Shown piece by piece: positions 1 through 5,324 of a stretch of 9,191 nt of DNA. Each line of letters opens with the position of its first letter. Position 1 is the stretch's first letter. The notes under the pieces are model-generated. The model was given only the letters and a program-made list of their open reading frames with translations, had not been told where the DNA came from and made no database searches. Source of the stretch: Thermodesulfobacteriota bacterium (GTDB taxonomy: Bacteria > Desulfobacterota > RBG-13-43-22). The position numbers were made by a program, and so were the translations under genes. The stretch is taken from NCBI GenBank assembly GCA_025454185.1, contig JALOOY010000031.1, positions 1 to 9,191 on the forward strand, read 5' to 3'.

Positions 1-1112
1 GGGCCGTCGCAGGTGGAACAATAGCTGACGCCGCGGCCGGCCAGACGCTGCTCACCGGGGACCCCCAGATGACGATAAACCGCCCCGGTGGCCAGCAGCA
101 CCGCCCGGGCTTGAACTTGGCGCCGGGGTGTCAGCAAAGTCAAAGGGTCGCCGGGGTGAATATCCAGGACCTCCTCGCCCTGAAAGATGGGCAGGTATTG
201 GAGGGCCTGGCTGACCATGAGATCCACCAAGGCCTTTCCGCCCACCTGGGTGAAACTTGGATAATTTTCCACTACGGGAGTAGTGGCCACCTGGCCGCCC
301 AGTGCCCCCTTTTCAATCAGGACCACCTTGAGGCCGCTGCGGGCGCCGTAGATGCCGGCGGTCAATCCGGCCGGCCCGCCGCCCACCACGGCCAGATCGG
401 CTTCGATCCGCGGGGCGTCGTTGTCGGGTATATAGATGGTCTGTTCGGCCAGTTTTTCCAGGGAGAAGGCGAACAGTTCTTCCGGCTGGGCCCCCTGGGC
501 GATGGCTACGTCATTGGCCAGGGTCAGGGGGACCCCGAAGGCGTTATGCCGTTCGGCCAGATCCGGATTGACCTGCACGTCGATGATCTCCAGGGAAAAG
601 AGGTCGGGCCGGGCGATCACCGCTTTGACGGCGTTTACGGCCTGCTGGGGGCAATAGGGGCAGGTGGGGCTCACAAAGAGCCGAATGGCCCGGGGTTCTT
701 TGATGCGTTCCAGGATTTTGCGGGTTTCCGTCCGGAGATCCGGGTCCCGGAAGCCCAGCATCAGGAGCGTTTCCACGAAAGTGCGCCCTTCTTCTCCGAT
801 CGGCACCCCCAGCCAGCGCAGCGGATAGCGCGCCGGGTCGAACAGCAGTGTGGGGGCCCGGGTTACGCCGTATTTTTTGGCCAGCTTGTGATTAAGCCCG
901 TATTCCCGCAGCGTTATTTTGGGGCTCACGTCCTGAAAGGCGCGGATGATCTGCCGGGCGGCCTGAACGAACACTTCGTTGTGGGGCGGTTCGGTGAACA
1001 GCAGCAGCGGGACGTCGTAAGGCATTTTTTCGAAAACGGCCAGGACTTGTCGTTGCACCTGATCGAGTAGGGCCTGCTGATCGTTTGTTTTCGGAGAAGG
1101 CGTTTCGGCCAT
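1..1112 (-). CDS. AhpF-like FAD/NADPH disulfide reductase with two N-terminal thioredoxin-like folds (3' end beyond window)
   Basis: Translated by hand from the minus strand; 370 codons are visible and the C-terminal part lies off the left edge. Residues about 30-120 look like a thioredoxin-like fold without a CxxC pair. Residues about 140-215 form a second one with CPYC at 151-154 and a likely cis-Pro in GVPLTL. A FAD-binding GGGPAG follows at 244-249, and the thioredoxin-reductase redox motif CSTCDG at 365-370, where the window ends. This order is that of AhpF, which passes electrons from NAD(P)H through FAD and an internal dithiol to the N-terminal dithiol and then to a peroxiredoxin or similar partner. 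Fusions of thioredoxin reductase with protein disulfide oxidoreductase look alike, so the partner is uncertain; no ahpC is visible. The ATG at 1112 is chosen because a strong AGGAGGG lies five bases upstream. A hairpin and its own promoter separate it from pstB, so it is probably not part of the pst operon. Confidence 0.88.
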   Translation of the reverse strand, partial: MAETPSPKTNDQQALLDQVQRQVLAVFEKMPYDVPLLLFTEPPHNEVFVQAARQIIRAFQDVSPKITLREYGLNHKLAKKYGVTRAPTLLFDPARYPLRWLGVPIGEEGRTFVETLLMLGFRDPDLRTETRKILERIKEPRAIRLFVSPTCPYCPQQAVNAVKAVIARPDLFSLEIIDVQVNPDLAERHNAFGVPLTLANDVAIAQGAQPEELFAFSLEKLAEQTIYIPDNDAPRIEADLAVVGGGPAGLTAGIYGARSGLKVVLIEKGALGGQVATTPVVENYPSFTQVGGKALVDLMVSQALQYLPIFQGEEVLDIHPGDPLTLLTPRRQVQARAVLLATGAVYRHLGVPGEQRLAGRGVSYCSTCDG

Positions 1113-1148
1113 GGCTACCCTCCTTTATGACAAAAGGATCATCCAGGT

Positions 1149-1176
1149 ATTATACAAAAAAATGAATTGTCTCCAA
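1149..1176 (-). promoter_or_regulatory. Predicted sigma70-type promoter of the AhpF-like reductase
   Basis: On the minus strand a perfect TATAAT occupies 1154-1149. A partial -35 (TTGGAG, 3 of 6 matches) lies at 1176-1171 with a 16-base spacer containing seven consecutive T. The predicted start site is about 30 bases before the ATG at 1112. No Pho-box-like 11-bp repeats are seen here, so this gene looks independent of the Pho genes beside it. Confidence 0.6.
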
Positions 1177-1190
1177 AGGGAAGAATCGGG

Positions 1191-1220
1191 AAGGGCCGCT
1201 TTCCAGAGAAAGCGGCCCTT
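1191..1220 (-). terminator. Strong intergenic hairpin, probable end of the pst operon
   Basis: AAGGGCCGCTTT is followed 6 bases later by its exact reverse complement. This gives a 12-bp stem, or 13 bp with a CAGA loop. It lies between the pstB stop and the reductase promoter. On the minus strand the following tract is only moderately T-rich and interrupted by C, so it may work as a terminator or as a 3' end-protecting stem. The weaker hairpin at 1254-1274 lies just upstream of it. Confidence 0.6.
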
Positions 1221-1253
1221 CCGCCAGGAGAAAAGGTATCTTGCGGCTATATG

Positions 1254-1274
1254 AAAAAGCCGGATCGGTGCTTT
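1254..1274 (-). terminator. Weak hairpin with T5 tract overlapping the pstB stop
   Basis: The minus strand reads AAAGC, a 9-base interval, then GCTTTTT. It can fold as a 5-bp stem, or as a slightly longer stem with a CA bulge, ending in five T. The structure starts inside the pstB TAA codon. The stem is short, so it may be only an auxiliary signal ahead of the stronger hairpin at 1191-1220. Confidence 0.35.
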
Positions 1275-2082
1275 ACCCGAACCGGCCGGTGATGTAATCC
1301 TCGGTCTGCTTGAGCTGGGGCCGGGTAAAGAGCAGGGCCGTCTCGTTGACCTCGATCAACTTGCCCAGGTAGAAGAAAGCCGTTAGGTCCGAAACCCGGG
1401 CGGCCTGCTGCATGTTGTGGGTGACGATGACGATGGTATAGTCTTTTTTCAACTTTTGAATGAGGTCTTCGATCTTCTGGGTGGCGATGGGGTCCAGGGC
1501 CGAGGCCGGCTCGTCCATGAGGATCACTTCGGGCTGTACGGCCAGGGCCCGGGCGATGCACAGGCGCTGCTGCTGCCCGCCGGAGAGCCCCAGGGCCGAT
1601 TCATGGAGCCGGTCCTTCACCTCGTCCCAGATGGCGGCGTCCATCAGGCTCTTTTCCACGATTTCGGCGATCTTGCGCTTTTCTTTCAGGCCGTTGATGC
1701 GCAGACCGTAGGCCACGTTGTCGAAGATGCTTTTGGGAAAGGGGTTGGATTTCTGGAAGACCATGCCCACGCGGCGCCGCACATCCACCACGTCCACGTC
1801 CGATCCATAGAGGTTGCTGTTGTCCAGCAGGATGGTACCTTCGATCCGGGTTCCCAGGATCGTTTCATTCATCCGGTTGAAGCAGCGTAAAAAGGTGCTT
1901 TTTCCGCATCCGGATGGCCCGATGAAGGCCGTCACCTGGTTGGCCGGGATGTCCATATTGATGTCTTCCAGGGCCTTTTGCGGCCCGTAGAAAAAGTCGA
2001 GATTTTTTACGCTGATCTTCACCGGGTGGCCGTTGGAGCCGCCGTTGCCCAGCGCTTTTTTGTCGATGCCGATGCTGACCAT
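1273..2082 (-). CDS. pstB: Phosphate ABC transporter ATP-binding protein PstB
   Basis: A 269-residue cytoplasmic ATPase that powers phosphate import through PstC/PstA. Visible motifs are Walker A GPSGCGKST at 55-63, Q-loop Gln110, the ABC signature LSGGQQQR at 166-173, Walker B ILMDEP with the catalytic Glu191, the D-loop at SALD, and the switch His222 in VTHNM. The segment FQKSNPFPKSIFDN around 109-122 is typical of PstB. The length is close to the usual 250-270; the first 20 or so residues are a Gly/Asn-containing extension of no recognised function. The ATG at 2082 shares one base with the pstA stop (TAATG), so translation is probably coupled; no strong ribosome-binding site is evident. 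It is the last gene of the operon, and phoU, which often follows pstB, is absent. Confidence 0.97.
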   Translation of the reverse strand: MVSIGIDKKALGNGGSNGHPVKISVKNLDFFYGPQKALEDINMDIPANQVTAFIGPSGCGKSTFLRCFNRMNETILGTRIEGTILLDNSNLYGSDVDVVDVRRRVGMVFQKSNPFPKSIFDNVAYGLRINGLKEKRKIAEIVEKSLMDAAIWDEVKDRLHESALGLSGGQQQRLCIARALAVQPEVILMDEPASALDPIATQKIEDLIQKLKKDYTIVIVTHNMQQAARVSDLTAFFYLGKLIEVNETALLFTRPQLKQTEDYITGRFG

Positions 2083-2942
2083 TATTGCGCCATCCGGGCT
2101 TTCTTCCGGTAATGATACCGGATCAGTACCGCCACCATATTGAGGCAGAGTACCAGGGCGATCAAGACCAGGGCCGTGCCGTAGGCGATGGGCCGCACGG
2201 TGGCTATATCCTGATGCTGGGTGGATAAAATATACAGGTGATAGGGCAGGGCCATGAACTGGTCGAGCAGGGTCCGGGGCAGGTCGGGGATGAAAAAGGC
2301 CGCCCCGGTAAAGAGTATGGGCGCCGTTTCCCCGGCGGCCCGGGCCAGCCCCAGGATGGCGCCGGACAGCATGCCCGGAATGGCGTAGGGCAGCACGTTG
2401 GTGCGGATGGCCTGCCATTTGGTGGCCCCCAGGGCCAGGGACCCGTCCCGGTAGGACTTGGGTACAGTCTTCAGGGCCTCCTCGCTGGCCGTGATGGTCC
2501 AGGGCAGGGTCAACAGCCCCAGGGTCAGGCCGGCGGAAAGAATGCTGGCTCCGAAATAAAAAATCCGGACAAACAAAGCCACCCCGAAAAGGCCGTAGAC
2601 GATGGAGGGTACCCCGGAGAGGTTGCGGATGGACAGGCGGATCATCCGCACCAGCCGCCCCTGGCGGGCGTATTCATTGAGGTAAATGGCGCTGAACATG
2701 CCCAGGGGGACGGAGAACAGCACCGTGATCAGGCTCACCAAAAGCGTCCCCAGCAGGGCCGGGAAGATCCCGCCCAGGGTCATCCCTTCCCGGGGCGGCT
2801 GGGTGAGAAATTCCCAACTCAACACCGCGGCCCCGTTGTAGCCGATGTCCCAGAGGATGCCGAACAGGGTCAGGACAACCAGCAGGCCGCAGAAGGCCAG
2901 AACGGCGAAGCCGATCTTTTCCGTTACGGATTTATTGATCAC
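2082..2942 (-). CDS. pstA: Phosphate ABC transporter permease PstA
   Basis: A 286-residue inner-membrane permease that pairs with PstC to form the phosphate channel. It shows about six hydrophobic segments, the first at about residues 10-33. The cytoplasmic EAA loop lies in the second half, with the signature ALGATKW followed about 20 residues later by GLARAAGET, which docks on PstB. The start is taken as the GTG at 2942, two bases after the pstC stop, giving an N-terminus of MINKSVTEK. GGAG lies 8 bases upstream, inside the end of pstC. The open frame runs further upstream, but that extension is Gly/His/Arg-rich, unlike a membrane protein, and lies antiparallel to nothing but the pstC gene itself in another frame, so it is rejected. 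Its end overlaps the pstB start by one base. Confidence 0.95.
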   Translation of the reverse strand: MINKSVTEKIGFAVLAFCGLLVVLTLFGILWDIGYNGAAVLSWEFLTQPPREGMTLGGIFPALLGTLLVSLITVLFSVPLGMFSAIYLNEYARQGRLVRMIRLSIRNLSGVPSIVYGLFGVALFVRIFYFGASILSAGLTLGLLTLPWTITASEEALKTVPKSYRDGSLALGATKWQAIRTNVLPYAIPGMLSGAILGLARAAGETAPILFTGAAFFIPDLPRTLLDQFMALPYHLYILSTQHQDIATVRPIAYGTALVLIALVLCLNMVAVLIRYHYRKKARMAQ

Positions 2943-2944
2943 GG

Positions 2945-3877
2945 TTAGCGCTCCACTTCCTGGTATTTGGCCAGGACGATGTCGGCGACCAGGTTGACCA
3001 GAAAAGTCATGACGAACAAGACGAAGCCGATGACGAACAAGCCGTGGTAATGCTCGGAGCCGAAGGGCACCTCCCCCAGTTCGATGGCGATGGTGGCCGT
3101 CATGGTCCGCACCGCCTCCAGGATATGGGTGGGGGTTTTCAAGGCGTTGCCGGTGGCCATGAGCACGGTCATGGTCTCCCCGATGGCCCGGCCCATGCCG
3201 AGCATCACCGAGGCGATGATCCCGGAAAGGGCCGAAGGGACGATGACCCGGATCAGCGTCTGCCACTTGGAGGCCCCCAGGGCCAGGGAAGCCTCCTTGT
3301 AGGCCCGGGGGACCGAAGAAATGGCGTCTTCGGAGATGCTGATGATGGTGGGCAGGCTCATGACCGCCAGCAGGATGGCGCCGTTGAGGGCATTGAGGCC
3401 GTTGGGCAGATGAAAGACCCGGGCGATCCAGGGACCGATGATCACGATCCCCAGAAAGCCCAGCACCACCGAGGGGATCCCGGCCAGAATCTCGATGACC
3501 GGCTTTAGAATCTCCCGGACCCAATTCGGCGCCACCTCGGACAAATAGGCCGCGCAACCCAGGCCCACGGGGACGGCGATGAGCAGGGCCAGGAAGGTGA
3601 CCATCAGGGTGCTGATGATCATGGCCCCCATGCCGTAGGTCTCCTGCACGAAGGAGGTGGGATTCCAGATCATCTGGATGAAGGTGCCGACCCCCAGTTG
3701 CTGCAGGGCCGGCAGCCCGTCCTTGAAGAGAATGAAAAAAATACCCAGGAGGATCAGGATGGACAGCACCCCGTTGAATTGAAAAAAACGGTGGATGGAG
3801 GCGTCCTGAAATTGCCGCCAGTTACGGATCATCCCGGGAAGCTCCAGCGCGGAGCCGTTAGAAGCCGAATTGGGCAT
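2945..3877 (-). CDS. pstC: Phosphate ABC transporter permease PstC
   Basis: The partner permease of PstA in the inner membrane, 310 residues from the first ATG. Six hydrophobic segments are apparent. The conserved segment ILAGIPSVVLGFLGI lies mid-protein, and the EAA loop (ASLALGASKWQTL) is followed by MLGMGRAIGETM, the usual PstC pattern. Two starts are possible. The ATG at 3877 overlaps pstS by 20 bases and has GGAAG 7 bases upstream. The ATG at 3832 would give 295 residues beginning MIRNWRQF, has GGAG 9 bases upstream, and removes the overlap. The first 15 residues of the long form are polar and carry no known motif, so the shorter form is a real alternative. The frame ends two bases before the pstA GTG. 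Confidence 0.95.
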   Translation of the reverse strand: MPNSASNGSALELPGMIRNWRQFQDASIHRFFQFNGVLSILILLGIFFILFKDGLPALQQLGVGTFIQMIWNPTSFVQETYGMGAMIISTLMVTFLALLIAVPVGLGCAAYLSEVAPNWVREILKPVIEILAGIPSVVLGFLGIVIIGPWIARVFHLPNGLNALNGAILLAVMSLPTIISISEDAISSVPRAYKEASLALGASKWQTLIRVIVPSALSGIIASVMLGMGRAIGETMTVLMATGNALKTPTHILEAVRTMTATIAIELGEVPFGSEHYHGLFVIGFVLFVMTFLVNLVADIVLAKYQEVER

Positions 3878-4754
3878 TGTGTTTCTTCCACTGGTCCGTC
3901 AGGGGATAGAAGCCGTCTTTCTTGATGACGGCCATGCCTTCCGGACTCAGTTCGTATTTGACAAACCCCTCGACCTTGGCCTGGTTGTTCTTGTCGAAAT
4001 ACTGGTAAAGGGGCCGGGTGATGGGATAGGCGCCGCTCATGATGTTTTCCAGTTGCAGGGGCGAAGTGGGTTTGCCGCGACTGTCCTTGGCCACGTCCAG
4101 GACGCTGATCCCGGCCACCACTTTGCCGGCATCATCCACCACGTAGCCGATCCCCACGTAGCCGATCCCCCCGGCGTCTTTTTTTACCGCTTCCAGGATC
4201 TGGGCGTTCCCGTTCATCTGATTCATTTTATTGGAATAATCCCCTTTGACCACCCCTTCCCGGAAGAAGACGAAGGTCCCCGAGTTGGGTTGGCGACCAT
4301 AGAGGGTGATGGGCCCGTCCGGACCGCCCACCTGCTTCCAGTTGGTCACCTCGCCCCGGTAGATCTGGCCGATCTGGTCCATGGTCAGCGCCTTGAGGCT
4401 ATTCTTGGGATTAACGATCACGGAAAGGCCGTCCACGGCGAAGGCGATACCCACCGGGTTGACGCCATTGGCCTTGGCCTTGGCGACTTCCGAATCCTTC
4501 ATGGGGCGGGATGAATTGGCCAGGTCAGTGGTCCTGTTGATGATGGCGGCGATGCCTACGCCCGACCCCCCGCCGGTGACGGCTATGCTGGTGTTGGCAT
4601 CTTTCTTCATGAAGTTTTCAGCCAGCCGCTGGACGACATTGACTTCCGTATCAGAGCCTTTTACCTGGACAAACGTCTTGGCCTCGACCGGCCCGGCAAT
4701 CAGTCCAACCCCCCAGGCCAGGATGCTCATCAGGGTTATTACATTCTTTCTCAT
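3858..4754 (-). CDS. pstS: Periplasmic phosphate-binding protein PstS
   Basis: Captures phosphate in the periplasm and delivers it to PstC/PstA. The 298 residues begin with a Sec signal peptide: positive MRKN, a hydrophobic core, and a likely cleavage after VEA at 25. There is no lipobox Cys, so the protein should be soluble. Phosphate-loop segments typical of PstS are visible: GSDTE at 33-37, GGGSGVG at 61-67, SSR at 81-83, and RQPNSGT at 154-160, whose Ser/Thr and Arg side chains would bind the ligand. AGGAGA lies about 10 bases before the ATG at 4754. The gene heads the pst operon behind a predicted Pho-box promoter at 4786-4839. No hairpin is seen between pstS and pstC, so there is no obvious means of making extra PstS relative to the permeases. 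Confidence 0.97.
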   Translation of the reverse strand: MRKNVITLMSILAWGVGLIAGPVEAKTFVQVKGSDTEVNVVQRLAENFMKKDANTSIAVTGGGSGVGIAAIINRTTDLANSSRPMKDSEVAKAKANGVNPVGIAFAVDGLSVIVNPKNSLKALTMDQIGQIYRGEVTNWKQVGGPDGPITLYGRQPNSGTFVFFREGVVKGDYSNKMNQMNGNAQILEAVKKDAGGIGYVGIGYVVDDAGKVVAGISVLDVAKDSRGKPTSPLQLENIMSGAYPITRPLYQYFDKNNQAKVEGFVKYELSPEGMAVIKKDGFYPLTDQWKKHNAQFGF

Positions 4755-4785
4755 TTTTGAAGTTCTCCTTTTTTTTGTTTATTTA

Positions 4786-4839
4786 AACATAAGTTCCCTT
4801 TGTTACGGTTCTGTTACAAAATCATTAAAACCCTATTAC
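4786..4839 (-). promoter_or_regulatory. Predicted PhoB-dependent promoter of pstS-pstC-pstA-pstB (four 11-bp half-sites)
   Basis: On the minus strand four 5-base cores recur every 11 bases: GTAAT (4839), TTAAT (4828), GTAAC (4817) and GTAAC (4806). Exactly ten bases after the last core comes a -10-like hexamer, TATGTT (4791-4786). No good -35 is present. This is the expected layout of a Pho promoter, where the PhoB repeat replaces the -35; the E. coli Pho box is a tandem 11-bp repeat with GTCA cores. The predicted transcript starts about 25 bases before the pstS ATG. PhoB binding is inferred from this pattern and from phoB being in the same window. Confidence 0.75.
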
Positions 4840-4879
4840 TTTCCCTGCCTGCACACCTCCCTTCTGTTCTTGATACGAT

Positions 4880-4893
4880 ACCGGCTGTCCGGT
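4880..4893. other. Short perfect hairpin at the stop of the small gene
   Basis: ACCGG, a 4-base loop CTGT, then CCGGT forms a 5-bp stem touching the TGA of the small gene. No T tract follows on the minus strand, so it is not a convincing terminator. Transcripts of the small gene may therefore continue into pstS. Bases 4840-4879, between this stem and the pstS Pho repeats, show nothing else recognisable. Confidence 0.3.
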
Positions 4894-5102
4894 CAGGCCG
4901 CCCTGTCCTCCGGGAATTCCCGGGTTGCCTCCACAGCCAGGAGATGGCGGGGGCCGAGTATCAAATCCAGGTGCCCCTGCGCCAGCAGTCGAGCGGCCTC
5001 TTCCCTGGAAAGGGTCGATCGGATGGTAAGGCTCGGACCGATGATCCGATAACAGATTTCCGGACCGGCGGTGATAACGAGGATTTTGAACAGTTTTTTC
5101 AT
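4893..5102 (-). CDS. Small uncharacterised protein, 69 aa, predicted Pho regulon member; resembles a truncated receiver fold
   Basis: I do not recognise a named family. The 69 residues run from MKKLFKILVIT to EFPEDRAA. The pattern suggests the first half of a response-regulator receiver: strand LFKILVIT, then PEICY, a strand around LTIRST, a helix EEAARLLAQGH, then LDLILGP. The acidic pair after the first strand is replaced by Ala-Gly, and the usual phospho-acceptor Asp by Gly. There is no signal peptide or clear membrane segment. An ATG two codons upstream (5108) is possible. The ATG at 5102 is preferred because AGGA lies 9 bases before it, against 3 for the other. Support that it is real comes from that site and from a predicted Pho-box promoter ending about 25 bases upstream. 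It lies on the same strand as pstS, 138 bases before the pstS start. It could still be a decayed receiver remnant or a spurious frame. Confidence 0.55.
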   Translation of the reverse strand: MKKLFKILVITAGPEICYRIIGPSLTIRSTLSREEAARLLAQGHLDLILGPRHLLAVEATREFPEDRAA

Positions 5103-5126
5103 GATCATTCGTCCTGGATGGCGTAA

Positions 5127-5169
5127 AGCATAATCAGTTCAGGTAACAAGTCGGTGATCGTCAGGTTAC
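5127..5169 (-). promoter_or_regulatory. Predicted PhoB-dependent promoter of the small gene (three 11-bp half-sites)
   Basis: On the minus strand three cores recur every 11 bases: GTAAC (5169), ATCAC (5158) and GTTAC (5147). Ten bases later comes the -10-like hexamer TATGCT (5132-5127). Spacing is identical to the pstS and porin promoters. The predicted start site is about 18 bases before the ATG at 5102, just enough to include the AGGA ribosome-binding site. The first core lies about 40 bases from the outermost core of the divergent porin promoter, so one PhoB-bound region may serve both. Confidence 0.65.
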
Positions 5170-5208
5170 ATTTTGGAGAATTTCCCCCGCCTCCTTCCCT
5201 GGCAAAGT

Positions 5209-5262
5209 GTCACCTTTTTTTCATTCGGTCTTCACCGGTTCGTAACGTTAAGGGAATACAGT
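5209..5262 (+). promoter_or_regulatory. Predicted PhoB-dependent promoter of the porin (four 11-bp half-sites)
   Basis: On the plus strand four cores recur every 11 bases: GTCAC (5209), TTCAT (5220), TTCAC (5231) and GTAAC (5242). The -10-like hexamer TACAGT lies at 5257-5262, exactly ten bases after the last core. GTCAC is identical to the core of the E. coli Pho box. The predicted transcript has a leader of about 55 bases, purine-rich, with several GGAG-like stretches before the true ribosome-binding site. Confidence 0.72.
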
Positions 5263-5324
5263 GATCCCCAAACATTCCCGACTTAGGGAGAATTTCCAAG
5301 AGGAGAAGAGAGAAAGGAGATCGT

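Noticed and set aside
69..1070. Long plus-strand open frame of 333 codons
   Set aside because: It lies antisense to the AhpF-like reductase, whose motifs are clear; its product is Gly/Gln/His-rich with no recognisable domain, as expected of a GC-rich shadow.
2943..3557. Upstream extension of the pstA open frame
   Set aside because: The extra residues are Gly/His/Arg-rich and overlap pstC in another frame; a GTG with a ribosome-binding site just after the pstC stop gives a normal-length PstA.
4800..5126. Plus-strand open frame of 108 codons between pstS and the porin
   Set aside because: It begins inside the pstS Pho repeats, has no ribosome-binding site, runs antisense to the better supported small gene and shows no domain.
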